DNA from: Apophysomyces variabilis
Lineage: Eukaryota > Mucoromycota > Mucoromycetes > Mucorales > Mucoraceae
DNA: 64,000 bases
NCBI GenBank assembly: GCA_002749535.1
Contig: MZZL01000409.1
Span: 1,423,527-1,487,526 of the forward strand
Reading direction: 5' to 3'
The translations under genes were made by a program, and so were the position numbers. The notes under the pieces are model-generated. The model was given only the letters and a program-made list of their open reading frames with translations. It was not told where the DNA came from and did no database searches. Positions 48,533 to 61,350 of the stretch are shown here, one piece after another (positions within the stretch are counted from its first letter, which is position 1; the number at the start of each line of letters is the position of its first letter).

Positions 48533-49272
48533 ATGAAGTAAGAATCATAGGCATCCATCGATGTGAGAGCTCTATAGACATTGGTCAACTTACGATACGT
48601 GCATTGGATGAATGAATAGGCTCGAGATTTGCTCCTTCTCCGGCTACAAGATCTACCCCGGTAAGGGTAAGACCTATGTCCGCATTGATAGCAGGTATGT
48701 GGGCACAGAAGCCTTGTGCGGGCAAGATATGTATTTACTAACCTTGTGCATAGAGTAAGTGATCTACGAGTTGGAATGGAGCGCAAAAAGAAAAGAAGGG
48801 GAAAATGAAGAATCCGATTTAGTGATGCTAAACCGCTATGCTTAGACCTTCCGCTTTATCAACGGCAAGGCCGAATCGTACTTCCTTCAAAAGTTGAACC
48901 CCCGTAAGATCAAGTGGACCGTCATCTACCGTCGCCTTAACAAGAAGGGTATTACCGAGGAAATTGCTAAGAAGCGCACTCGCCGTACCGTCAAGCATGA
49001 CCGTGCCGTTGTTGGTGCTTCATGGGACGCAATCCGTGCCAAGCGTAGCCAAAAGCCTGAAGCTCGTGCCGCTGCTCGCCAGGCTGCTATTGCCAAGAGC
49101 AAGGAGGCTAAGAAGGCTGCCCAGGCTGCCAAGAAGGCTGCCGTAAGTGTTATGGGAAAGGATATGGATGCGATTGATAACGAAAAATGTATAGGCTCCT
49201 GCTGGTGGTGCAAAGATCAGCAAGCAACAGGCGAAGGGATTTGCTCCCAAGGCTGCTGCTACTTCGCGTTAA
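48533..49272 (+). CDS. RPL24: 60S ribosomal protein eL24 (RPL24)
   Basis: Exons 48533-48537, 48620-48694, 48754 (one nucleotide), 48846-49142 and 49195-49272 give 151 residues. The start MK is encoded by a 5-nt exon, then [73 protein letters not shown] and a Lys/Ala-rich tail ending APKAAATSR. This follows yeast eL24 residue by residue. Role: component of the large ribosomal subunit near the subunit interface. Joining 48694 directly to 48846 shifts the frame. A single A between a CATAG acceptor and a GTAAGT donor restores Arg and the conserved DSxxFRF. A longer micro-exon ending before GTTGGA also keeps frame but adds five residues and uses a poor donor. Confidence 0.93.
48754..48754 (+). other. 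RPL24: candidate one-nucleotide exon in RPL24
   Basis: The flanking introns would be 48695-48753 (GTATGT...TTTACTAAC...GCATAG, with a perfect TACTAAC branch site) and 48755-48845 (GTAAGT...GCTTAG). The single A completes AG-A (Arg). Supported by frame restoration and conservation, not by transcript data. Confidence 0.7.
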
Positions 49273-50950
49273 AGTACTTTCTACTTATCAATAAAATACG
49301 CGTGTTTGCTGTCTTCGCATATATTACAGGATTTTGACATGTGAGAACCATTTTGCTGCAGATTTCTAGGACAGATTCTTGTGGGCGAAGGACGATTTTA
49401 CATCAGTTAAAGAGTGAGTTATACTTCGGCTTGTGAAAGCTACTATACCGAGCAATTATTCTCTTGCTCTGACATCGAAAGCAAGCTTGATCCATAAATT
49501 CATTCTATACGAAGCAAAAGCAGCACTATTTTTGTTTATGGACTCTGTATGCTTGAATGCGTCAAGGTAACGGTTACTTATACATCGCCAAGAGGAGTGG
49601 GTTTTTGATGCTAATCCAATGAATTTGCCCTCTAATGAAACATCAAGCTAATGCAAAATACAATATGACGTACCATCCATATGCATTAATATCACAGATT
49701 TAGTTTGCCTAGAGCGATTCTAAGCTGATAGCATTCGCCAGCCTTATGTACATCAGGATACGCTGTGCTTCAATTAGGAGGGTCCAATATTCTTACTCAA
49801 TACCTTAGGCGTTTATGCATTACGTAACATTGCCGGTCGTACAATTTATGAGTAACCAACGGCAAAAGGAAAAAGAAATCTGAGAAGAGAAGAAGTGATA
49901 TATAAAATGGCCGCCGGAAGCAAAAAGCATTCCAGATATTCTGTATCTCGGTTATGCGCAGATGTTGAACAGTCTGTATGTGAGCGGACATGACAAAGAC
50001 CGCAATTTAAGCTTTCCTATCACAGAAGACGTGTGGTTCCTGCGCAGAGCTTGTGCCACATTTTGGACTGCGCAGTTGGTATAATAAACGCGTCGAACAG
50101 CAACCAAAATAGCAAATATAAGAAACGGTCATCTTTCAAGTGTTCTCTCGGCATTACTCTTGGAAGTTTAGATTTTCCTTGTACACCAAGCGGATTGTCG
50201 TGTAAGTCTCACCATTGCCGCCATGGGTACAAAACTTTTTGAGCTGATTTCCAACTTCTCCGAGTGCCGGTAAATCCAAATACCGGAGCTTCTATCGTTG
50301 GGTGTTTCATCCATTGGGAACCCAATTTGACTAAATCATATCAATAGAAGCGAAACAAAAAAAAGCCAGAATTCAGAGAGAGAGAGAGAGAGAGAGCTGC
50401 CACTTTTTTGCGCTGTACCTGAGATCGACATGCGGGGAAGGGAAGTTATATAAAGATGTATGCTGATTTACACTTTGTGCCTGATTTCATTTGTTCCAAG
50501 TTGGTCGGTGATTGTTTTACCGGGAACACAACGAAAACGGGCCAAATAAATTCCGGATCGTCGATAGTTGATTTCCACGTGGGACAAATATATAAAAAAA
50601 GAGGGACGGAAACACTAAATTTAAAACGAGTACTTTTTTTTTTTTTCAATCACCATAACGCGCTGCCGTGACAACCCTTTCACCTGATTACTCATCTTTC
50701 CCGCCCTTTTTCTTCCTTTCTCCTCCTACTACCCCTTTCCCTTTATTTCCAAACAAGTTAATTCCTCTACTCTTTTTTCTCTTTCCTCCCCCCAACTTCT
50801 CTCCCTTCAGAAATACACTCAGTTGAAACGACAGAAAAAGAAAGAGGTATAACCTACATCATCATTATTACCTCCTGGATGAACATTTAACCTCTGTTCA
50901 GGGTTTAGCACAGTTACTTCATTGCTCATGTTCATTGTCTACACGTGCTT
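49273..50950. other. intergenic upstream of the P4-ATPase gene
   Basis: No supported gene. Holds an (AG)11 microsatellite at 50375-50396, a T-run near 50635, and a strongly C/T-rich stretch at about 50680-50830, shortly upstream of the flippase start, of the kind seen in fungal promoters. Confidence 0.6.
50375..50396. repeat. (AG)11 microsatellite
   Basis: Eleven uninterrupted AG units, read directly. Confidence 0.95.
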
Positions 50951-53900
50951 ATGGCAATGACAACCAAACGAAAAAGAGTCGAGGCTCTATTCCGTCGAAA
51001 GGCGAGACAAGAGCTTAGGGACGAGGAACAACAAAGAGAACTGCGCCGAACAGAATCGACGTCGTCCTATATGCAGGTCAAACGCCGAATATACGTCAAC
51101 ATCGATTTGCCTTCGTCTGAATATGACGACGACAAGCGCTTGATCAACCAGCACTTTGCCAATAATCGCATCCGTACTGCAAAATATACTCTCCTGACGT
51201 TCATACCGAAAAATTTATTCGAGCAATTCCGAAACGTAGCCAATCTTTATTTCCTTTTTCTTGTCATTCTGCAATGCATACCTATCTTTGGCGTCACTGA
51301 ACCGGCCGTATCTGCACTACCCCTGATTGCCATTCTTATTATCACCGCCATCAAAGATGCAGTCGAAGATTGGAAGCGTAATCAAAGCGATCAAAAAGTA
51401 AACCATGCCAAGACAATGACTCTAAGTCACTGGAGAAATGTAAATTTACCTGTTGAATCAAAAGGCCCTTGGTATTTCCTTCACGTCGCCTTAGGCTTCT
51501 TTTGTATGCTCGCTGGGTTTGACAACAAATATTCTCAGGCCTTTCGGGAATCAACCACTAAAAATGAGGATGCCAACGATCAACGCTCACTTAAAGAAGA
51601 AAAAGCCCCATTAACAGAAACAGCCAACAGGACATCAACATCACCACTTCCATCCGTAGCTGAACCGCGACGGACCTTAGCCACTTTACGACCACGAGCA
51701 GACACAATCAGGTCACTCAGTAACATATTCAGACCAAGCTCTGAAAGACTAAAGCCGTACCGACCAGGCACCATTCCCCATTCAGTACTCCATCGTACCA
51801 CGACTGAACCTGGTCGGCGGCCATCCACTATTCACCCGGCTACTATAACCTGTGCAGACGGGTTTCCAGATGAACCCACTGTATGTCCCTGTAAAACACG
51901 GTGGAAGGAAACTCAATGGCAGGACATCCACGTCGGAGACTACGTCAAAATCCGCAACGACGAAGACGTACCTGCAGATATAGTTGTCCTATCAACATCC
52001 GATGACGATAACCTTTGCTACGTCGAAACCCAGAATCTTGACGGCGAGACTAATCTCAAAATACGCCAGGGACTGCCAGGAACTTCCGAAATTAAAGACG
52101 AGCATGACTGCAAGAGAGCTCGCTTTCATATCGAATGTGAACCGCCTCATGTCAACCTTTACCAGTTTAGCGGCGTGTTAAAGTGGCAAATTGACATAGA
52201 CAGTGCCACCACGCGCTCGGGAGTAACCCATCAAAAGTCAGATGCCGTCGGCTATAACAATATCCTGCTCAGAGGTTGTGTACTGCGAAACACAGAGTGG
52301 GTTATTGGTATCGTTGTGTATACAGGCAATGATACGAAAATCATGCTTAATTCTGGTCGTACTCCTTCAAAGCGTAGCAAAATGGCAAAGGCAACTAATC
52401 CACATGTAGGTGGTCAAATGCAAATTAAATGTGACCAGTGCTGATATTTCTCACTAGGTGGTAGCCAACTTCGTTATTCTAGCAGTCATTTGTATTGTCA
52501 GTTCGATCATGGATAGCATACAGTTCCACGGTAGTGGATCATCTCGTTCATTTGACTATGGAATCGAGGGTACCAATGCTGCGTACTCCGGCTTTCTTAC
52601 ATTTTGGTAAAATTTTGTTTATTTAATTTACTGCATGTCAATACTCATCCATTTCTCCGCAGGGTTACGTTAATTCTTTATCAAAATATTGTGCCAATCT
52701 CACTTTATATCTCAGTCGAAATTGTGAAAACGTTTGCAGTAAGTCAGCCAGTGAAATCTCGGATCTATTTTAATCATTATTTGTACAGGCTTATTTTATC
52801 TTTGCAGATATTGACATGTATTATGAGCCTACAGATACACCCTGTATCCCGAAAACATGGAATATCTCGGATGATCTTGGTCAGATCGAGTATATATTTT
52901 CTGACAAAACTGGAACGTTGACACAGAACGTGATGGAATTCCGTAAATGTACCATCAATGGTCTTTCTTATGGGCTGGGTGTCACCGAAGCTAAACGAGG
53001 CGCGCAACTGAGAGACAGTGCTAGTCTAGCAAAAGAGTCTTTAGACGATGCCGCCATGGAAGCCGCCAAGAAATCCATGTATGACAAACAAGCGAAGCTC
53101 TTCAGCAACATCCATGCTGGAAACAATCCAACGTTCATTGATCCTGCATTTTACGAAGACCTCAGTGAAGAAGACGATCATGCACAGCAGATGATCCATT
53201 TTTGCCAATCGTTGGCTTTATGTCATACAGCTATTGCAGAAAGACCGGACCAGGATAACCCTGACTACATTGAATATAAAGCGCAGTCTCCTGACGAAGC
53301 AGCGCTAGTTGCCACGGCACGCGACCTGGGCTTTGTGTTTCTTGGCTACGAAACGAAAACGAGGACAATGTCGATAGAGATCATGGGTGAATTGCAGCGT
53401 TTTACGCTCTTAAACGTTTTGGAGTTCAACTCGACAAGAAAGCGCATGAGCGTCATTGTTAAGCCTCAAAACACTGATAAGATAGTCTTGCTTTGCAAAG
53501 GCGCAGATTCTGTGATTTATGAGCGCCTTTGTACAGACTTTGGGCATCAAACCCAACTTGCTGATTCACAAGAAAAGCTACGAGAAATAACAAGTGAACA
53601 CCTGGAGACATATGCCAATGAAGGTAAAAGCAAAAAGATGGCATATTACTTGTTTTCTTAACATGTATATTTTTGGCAGGGCTGAGAACTCTTTGCCTTG
53701 CTTACCGCTTTATTTCACGTGAGGAATATGAGCCATGGAATCGACAATTTCAGGAAGCAAGCGCAAGTCTTTACAATCGAGATGAAAAGGTAGATGAAGC
53801 CTGTGAGCAAATAGAACGCAATATGCTCTTAATGGGCGGCACAGCAATCGAGGACCGATTGCAGGAAGGTGTGCCAGAAACGATAGCTGAGCTAGCCACA

Positions 53901-55277
53901 TCTGGAATCAAACTTTGGGTTCTGACGGGAGATAAAACTGAGACAGCCATCAACATTGGGTTCGCATGTAATCTTTTGACTACTGAAATGGACCTGTTGA
54001 TAGTTCGTGCGCAAAACAAAGAAGATACTGAGACCCAGCTGAAGGCAGCGCTTGAAAAGATGAATGATCCCAAGTCTGATGGCAAATGCGCTTTGGTTAT
54101 TGATGGCACGACGTTGAAATATGCCCTTTCAAAGAACTACAAACACCTGCTTCTACAAATTGGAATGCAGTGTTCCAGTGTCATCTGCTGCCGTGTAAGC
54201 CCGAAGCAAAAGGCGCAAGTAGTGACTTTAGTGAAAAAGACACTGCGGGTTATGACGCTTGCGATTGGAGATGGTGCAAACGATGTATCCATGATTCAAG
54301 AAGCCAATATTGGCGTTGGTATCTCCGGTGTTGAGGGCCGTCAAGCAGTGATGGCATCTGACTATGCGATATCCCAATTCAGATTCCTCCGCAAATTGCT
54401 ATTGGTACATGGTCGATGGTCGTACTTGCGTACCGCCGAGATGATCATGGGATTCTTTTTTAAGAATATTGTTTGGACCTTTGTGCTATTTTGGTACCAG
54501 ATATTCTGCCAGTAAGTTGGTCTTTTGGTAACAAGATGTCTTTTCTCACTTAACTTTAACAGGTTTAATGGTACCATGATGTTCGACTATGCCTTAGTCA
54601 CGCTGTACAATCTCATATTCACGTCTCTTCCGATTATCTTTCTGGGTATCTGGGATCAAGATTTATCTGCACAGATTTCACTTCGCTATCCCGAACTATA
54701 CCGTATGGGCCTTCGAAATGACAAATTCAAGACTTGGAGATTTTGGCTTACGGTGCTAGATTCTATATTCCAATCCACCGTTTGTTTCTTTTTTCCCTAC
54801 ATGCTTCTGATCGGTGGAACCGTAGATCCTAATGGTTTTGACGCAAATGGCGTGTATGAAATCGGAACGATTGTATCTGGTATCGCTGTCTGTGTTGCCA
54901 ACTTCTTTGTTGCGTTTTCTCTTTATAGCTATACGTGGATCCAAATTGGTATTATCGCTCTTTCAATCCTGGTCTACTATGCATTTGTGGCGGTCTATTC
55001 CCAGATTAACACCTTTATTTTTGCTGGCCATGTTCGTCTCTTTGGGTCTGGTTCATACTGGCTAGTGCTCATCTTGACTGTCGTGGCTAGTTTCATTCCT
55101 CGCGTAGCGGCTAAGCACTACCTCCATCAATATCACCCTTACGACAACGATATCATTCGCGAAATTGAGCTTGTAGTTCAGAAAACAAGTGACGACGAGC
55201 AAGGCGAAACTTATAGAATGGAAGAAAGAAAATCTGCTTCCGATAATCACACCAAAAATCATAATAATACGACATAA
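50951..55277 (+). CDS. P4-type ATPase, phospholipid flippase (Dnf/Drs2 family)
   Basis: Six exons: 50951-52405, 52458-52606, 52663-52738, 52789-53623, 53680-54511 and 54563-55277, giving 1353 residues. Motifs in order: RTAKYTLLTFIPKNLFEQFR at the first membrane helices; DGET in the actuator domain (NLDGETNLKIRQ); FSDKTGTLTQN with the phosphorylated Asp at about residue 598; KGADSVIYERL; LTGDKTETAINI; GDGANDVSMIQEANIGVG at about 1035; and a six-helix C-terminal membrane part. P4-ATPases move phosphatidylserine or phosphatidylethanolamine to the cytosolic leaflet and usually work with a Cdc50-type partner. The actuator side carries a Ser/Pro/Arg-rich insertion at about residues 165-315, which favours the Dnf subgroup. 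GTG at 50945 is in frame but the start is probably ATG 50951. Confidence 0.95.
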
Positions 55278-55809
55278 TATCATCTACATTAACAAGCTCA
55301 GGGATTCCAGTTGCAACTTTACCTTTTTATTCACTGTTCTAATAGTAGTCTGTACATAAAAGATGGATTTTTTAACCCCCGCAGTTTGGAATGTGGATTC
55401 CTTTGAAAAAGTGGCTCTTACCAGATTTTCAACAAATGTTTGCTACCTTTTACTGCTTTCTACTGTCTTACCTAAAATGTGATTGCATGAAGCTTACCGT
55501 TTACGGTCTAGCAGTTTTGTCCCCTATCAGCGTACTACATATTGTATTCTTTCGAAAGATGGTCCAAATGTTACATCGTCAAAATTTAGTTCGAATAGGA
55601 CGCTATATTCTTCTGCGTTCTTTTTAATGAGCAACCACTGTATTCTTATACCAGCTATCTTAAGGAAAGGATGGAGAAAAAGAGAGAGCGGCTCTCTGGA
55701 CAGCAAACGAGAAGGCGGCAACGAGGTCCATCAGTTGTATCTCCGCTTTAACCAACCGGAAGTAGCTTTGTTCAATTTTCGTGCGAGGCACCGTTGTTAT
55801 ACTTGAGCA
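55278..55809. other. intergenic
   Basis: 3' UTR of the flippase gene and promoter of the phosphatase gene (same strand). Nothing else recognised. Confidence 0.55.
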
Positions 55810-57452
55810 ATGCCCATTCCTATTCGTACCATCTCCACGGCTGCCGCTGGTCTTGGCATTTCCAGTGTTGGTTACTATTACTATCACCAAAAGGTTGAAA
55901 AGGTACCACACATACCTTTGCCAGAACCTCCAAAGTTCCACGATTCGCGTCCATTCAAGCTTTTGACACCCACTGAAATCAACAATCGCCTCCGTGCAGG
56001 ACAGAGAGCAAACCGTGTGAGCAATGCATACGTAAAGGCCGTTTATACTAGCCAGGTGGCTTCAAATCAGCCGGTTGAAGATACCTACAGTGTCAATACA
56101 TTTGCTGGAAAACTTATCGCCGGTGTTTATGACGGTAAAATCTCTAGGGAACTAATACCATACTCTAGAGAATGCTAAGCATTATAATATTGTTAGGGCA
56201 TATCGGCCCTCATTGCTCGCGCATGATAAAAACACAGCTGCCTATTTACGTAGCAAGAGAATTACAGTCAGTGGAATCACCCAATCCAGCTATAGTTCAA
56301 GATGCTATCTCTAAAGCTTTTGTCGACCTTGATCAAGATATCCAGCAACGATTCTACGACCTATTCCCCAAAAACTTGAGCCGAGTGACAGAGAAGGATA
56401 TCCGGGATGCTGTTAACCATCACCCAAACCCTGCTGCAGCCGATATGTACATTAAAGAAGCAATAAATGGCTCTTGTGCCTGTTTGGTTTACCTAGACGG
56501 CGATGATCTATATGCAGCTAATACAGGAGATTCTCGAGTAGTTGGTAAGAAAGAACATGTCAACAAAACATACTGCGATGAAATTTAACTGATTGAACGT
56601 AAAATCAGTGGTCAGTCAGCAGGAAGATGGTACATGGAGTGGCCGTCGCTTAGTCGAAGAGCAATCACCCGCCAACCCTGAATGGGGTGCTCATATGATT
56701 GCCCAGCACCCACCAGCAGAAGCTGAATCGATCATTAAACGTAACCGCATTTTTGGTCTTATTGCGGTTGGTGGCTGTAGGTTTCATTCACCCATCCAAA
56801 GGCTTTTAATGTTTAAAGAATCTAATTAGCTTTCGGTGATATCATGTACAAGGTTCCACAGCAGTATCAGATGAGGGTGTTACCTTTTATACCTTATGAG
56901 ACTTACAGTTTCTTCGCCCACTATCATCACCGTATCGTAGTCAACTACCATACCCCTCCATACCTGTCGTCTAAGCCCTTAACTTCACATCACAAGCTGA
57001 CCAAACAAGACAAATTTGTTATACTAGGCACCGACGGTCTATGGGATGAGTTAAGCTGGGATGATGTCCGTAGCACTAGTGGTGACCAGGTGGCAGCTGA
57101 ACTCATCGCAACATGGAAAGCCAAAGACGAAAGAAACGCCGCAACCCATATGATTCGCGAAGCATTGTTGTTCGAAGCAGTGTATAAAAACGTGAGAGAG
57201 CGAGTACCTGTCTCTGATGAGACATTAGAACTATCCAAGCGCTTAACAAGAACACCATCACGTCGTTACCGTGACGATATCACAGTAACTGTGATTGAAC
57301 TTGGAAACGATGCACAATCAGCAGTGCTGGAGGATGTTGGACCAGTGACGGAACCGGCTGAAGTTGCCACAGATACACCTCGATTGGCGACGCCGAAAAG
57401 CAGCTCTTGGTTCTCTGGTTGGTTTTCTGGAAGTAGAATCTATAAGCTGTAG
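55810..57452 (+). CDS. PP2C-family phosphatase, pyruvate dehydrogenase phosphatase type (Ptc5/PDP1-like)
   Basis: Exons 55810-56134, 56197-56544, 56609-56776 and 56830-57452 give 487 residues. The N-terminus (MPIPIRTISTAAAGLGIS, then YYYYHQK) looks like a mitochondrial signal with a membrane segment. PP2C metal-binding motifs are in order: GVYDGHIGPHCS, LYAANTGDSRVV, SFGDIMYKVP, VILGTDGLWDEL, RYRDDITVTVIEL. Similarity of TPPYL and HMIREALL to Ptc5/PDP suggests it reactivates pyruvate dehydrogenase by removing phosphate from E1-alpha in mitochondria; the target is inferred. Part of exon 4 (MRVLPFIPYETYSFFAHYHH) is unlike the family and may hide a very short intron that I could not place in frame. 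Confidence 0.9.
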
Positions 57453-57783
57453 AAACAAAACAACAGAAGAAAACAAAGGATTTTGACGGACGGAAAACTG
57501 GATAAAGAAAACTGAAGGGAGCCATATAATTTGATGCTCTTCTTTGTCATGCATTAGATATGTTCTGTTTTGGTTCAATACGGTTTTATTCTAGACTAGA
57601 GAAGTTGCGGTTAATTAACCCCATGGGGAGTAAAACTTTAACTGATGCTTTCTCTATCGTGGTGTAACCATCTTATGAGATGGGCATGTTTCTGAAGAAA
57701 ACCATGATCGGAGGCCCAATTTGCCATTTAAGCAATTCGTTTTGTTTGAATACACATCTAGAACTTGACATAATTTCGAACAA
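57453..57783. other. intergenic
   Basis: Spacer between two plus-strand genes. Contains no supported feature. Confidence 0.55.
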
Positions 57784-60753
57784 ATGGATCATCATGTCTA
57801 CGATCCCATCCGTTCCTCTACTACAAATGATGATCGTAACGAAGATAAGCCGAAGCGAAGAAGAATAACTCGCGCTTGGTAAACAAAAAGGTTGGAAATG
57901 AGTGTCTTTACAGCTTTCTATCAGCGATCTGTGTCGAAGGAAAAAAGTCAAGTGCTACTTTAAGCAGGGAGAACCTTGCTTTAACTGTGTTGCATATGGA
58001 GTCAATTGTGAATTTACCGAAGAGTAAGAAACAATCAAAGGAGAGAATATATATGCACATATGTGTAGACTTACTTGCGGTTTCTAAAGTGTCAAAAAGC
58101 GAGGACCACCAAAAGGGTAAAAAGCAAACAAAGCCAGCGCTTGCCGAATTGGCGCTAATTAAATCGAAATAGATATGTCGAAGAGCTTGAACGAAAAGTA
58201 TTGGAAGTTGAGGCTCTTTTACACGAGCTATCAAAGAACAAAAAGAGACCCATACATGAACCTCATCCACAGCTGTATAAAGAATTAGATTCGTTACACT
58301 CACGGCCATGGCCACCTGGGACCTCTTATGACAATATCTATTATTTGGGCGACCTTGAAAGTTTACAGTTTTTCTCGCACAAGATTGATTTAAGCAAAGA
58401 TAGAAAATGGAAAGGACATTACATTCGTAAGTTCGGCGATAAAGTAGTCTTAGTCGCGGACGACAAACCATCCACGCAAAACAAATCAAAGATCCCTCAT
58501 TATCAGTGGATGGACATGACACGTCAAATCAAGGGAATTCATCAGTACATCTATTCTGTCACTGGTGTAGACCAATATACCAGTACCCGTCTACTCAAAA
58601 TGTAACGAGCTATTTTTCCACTTGGAGCGGTGTACTCAATTCCGGGTAGATATTTTGCGAATGTACATCCTATATTGCCTGTGATCAATAAGGTCGAGTT
58701 CCTGAAACAGTATCGGGATCTAATCAACACCTATCCCTCTGGAGAGCTTTTAAATGCCATGTTTGGCGCAGCAGCACGGTTTGTTGAATGCGAGAGTCTT
58801 CAACCGGAGCGCAAACAACATTTACCGCCAGACGCTGTATGGGATCTGCCCGTAGGCTGGTCTGACCATTTCTTTGACCAGGCTCAGTTTATCATCTCCA
58901 AATGGACGGCCAATCCAACCATTTCAAAAGTGCAAGCAATCGTACTCGTTCATAATCAGCGTGGTAACCTGGATTCGAAATCTTCCGCCTGTTGGTTAGT
59001 CGGTGGATTTGTAAGTGATTTGGTTAACCTCGTATTTGGATGTTGATTTGTTCTCTTCTTATTCTAGGCTATGCGATTAGTAAGAACTGACCATTGATCC
59101 TTAGGGTGAGTGCTAACGCTTCATATGTTAGGCCCATATTATTGGGCTTCATCGCAGTTGCGACGATTGGGATATAGCCGACAGCGAGAAAGAAACCAGA
59201 AAACGGCTATGGTGGGCTCTATATATTGCAGATCGGTTTCAGTCAGCTTTGCGGGGAAGGCCGATGAGCATTAAAGACGAAGTAGGCATGCCTTTGTTCC
59301 TAGATGACTACACTGTTTTTAAACCATGTAAAAGGATAACGATGTAGGATATCCTGATCCGACGGCAAGTTGGGAAGAAGTACTGGACAGCCCTATTGAT
59401 GAATCCGATACAAACCCTATCCGCTTTCCTTCGGCAAGTTCTCCTCCTGACGATGTCCGCGGTAGTGTAGAAATATACCAGTTGTTTATCCAATTTGCAA
59501 AATTAGCGGAGATCCTGGGCCGAATTCTTCAGGGCCTGTATACGCCAAAAGCGCAGGAACATAGTTACGAATACGGGAGCGACCGACTAGTTGCTGCATT
59601 GGATCATGAACTTACAGAATGGCGCACAGCCTTTCCACGAGTTTTGCATCAGACTAAGCTAAAGGACTACGAAGAAAAAACTGGCTATTTTGCTCCAGTG
59701 ATTGGTAATTCACTATTATTTCTGCTAATATTTTATTAACGTTTATGCACTATTTTATAGCGTCGACCCGTCTGTTTTACTATAGTGCACTCATTCTTCT
59801 CCACCGGCCATTCATCAAAGCCAATCACGCATCTGGACGTCCCTTGCAGTCATCATTTCAGATATGTAGCAGTGCTGCGATCCGAGGTCTGCAAATAGCA
59901 GAAAAAATGACGATTCAGGATTTTCTGATGTGCCCCTATTCGTTCAGCTTGTATCCGGTGATGCAATGCTGCTTAATTCACATGCATAACACCACGAATC
60001 CGGATAAAAATGTTTCTCAGACTGCCAAGGTGTACCTTCAGAAGGGTATTTCTTTAGTTGACCGCGTGCACGCGATGTCCAGTACCGCACAAAAACTTAA
60101 GGTACTGTTGCACAACATTTTGAAAAACAAGCATATCGATCTTGAACGTCCTTCCGGAAGGAAAGAGAGTCCTGTTACGGGAGCAACCTCGAAGATCTCA
60201 GATATTCGGCAAGACAGGTCGATCGATCATGCCGCAAAGAAACGCTCGCAAGAAGAAGTAAAATCAGCCCATGTGGAATGGCCAGTGACAGCTTCTGTAA
60301 TACAACGGTCGTTTGACACTATATCTGGTAAGACAGTCGCCTACATTTCTTGAACAGAAATTATCGACACATCTCGATATATTAGTGATAGGAAGCGGAG
60401 AAGAGGCATTCAGTCTGAAGCAATTTGGGTTTGAGGTACCCAAATACAATGGCACGACTCAGGATACTACGCCATGGTTGATGGGCTGGAATCAGCCGAT
60501 GGCATTGCCAGACTTGTCGAATGGCGCGATAATTTTTGATGATGAGACTTTACAACAACCTGATAAAATTACACAGTCCAGTGCAATACCACCTCAAATC
60601 ACGGACGAGTGTCTGGTGCATTCGACAAATCAGATCTTTCGTAACGAACCTGATAATCCTTTCTGGGGAATTCCAGCGTCCATGGATTGGGAAGCATGGA
60701 ATGCATGGTATCAGAGCACGTTAGCATCAGGAACATGGCAACCTCTTTGTTAA
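57784..60753 (+). CDS. Zn2Cys6 binuclear-cluster transcription factor with fungal middle-homology domain
   Basis: Ten exons: 57784-57878, 57925-58023, 58090-58116, 58173-58601, 58650-59010, 59068-59079 (12 nt), 59132-59281, 59335-59704, 59761-60327 and 60386-60753, giving 825 residues. A basic PKRRRITRA leads into CDLCRRKKVKC, EPCFNC and VAYGVNC at about residues 32-60 (CX2CX6CX7CX2CX6C). Next come KKRGPPKGYVEELERKV, a linker and dimerisation helix typical of the XlnR/Ctf1-like class. The middle-homology domain includes YFANVHPILPVINK, IIGLHRSCDDW, KETRKRLWWALYIADRF and LRGRPMSIKDED. It should bind DNA in the nucleus; target genes cannot be told. The tail ends PDNPFWGIPASMDWEAWNAW, possibly an activation region. 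Confidence 0.92.
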
Positions 60754-61350
60754 TAGAATACTGTAAATGTAAAATTTATGCAAGAATTGATTTATTATTG
60801 TTTGTTTATATTTTCTTTTATTGTGTGGATCAGGACCATGACTGTAAACAAATCCCATTTTACAACGGAGAAAGCATGCCGTTGACCATGCTTCCCAAAT
60901 ACATAGCTCGGCGTATCCTTTATGTAGCTAAACTATAACGTAGTTTGACTTGAACCGCATTGAACTTTAGAAATTCATGTTACCGCTGATTCTGTTGCAA
61001 GAGACCAATCAGAACATATTGCATATGCATTGGGGACAGAATAAGGAGATCAAATATTTTGCACATTGATAATTGCATTTTCCTTTAAAGGCACTTTCCC
61101 TCGCTTTGCCCAGCTTACCGGTGGATTTTTGAAAATCTGTGTTAAAAATAAGGGATATTCTTAACAATGAGGATGATAGTACGTAGCGAAGTTGCAGTCA
61201 ATATTATCTCAACCCTATAAGAGTACACAAAAAAATAGCTCAGTCGGAAAGAAAGAAAAAGAGATATATAGATATATAGATAAAGAGGGGGAGGGGGGGG
61301 GATAAAAGCAAAATGGTTGATAATGGTCAAACAGTCATAATGGTAAGGTA
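60754..61350. other. intergenic, convergent 3' ends, with purine tract
   Basis: AT-rich. Includes a gatatata tandem at about 61262-61280 followed by a G-rich homopurine run at 61284-61301. No gene. Confidence 0.6.
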
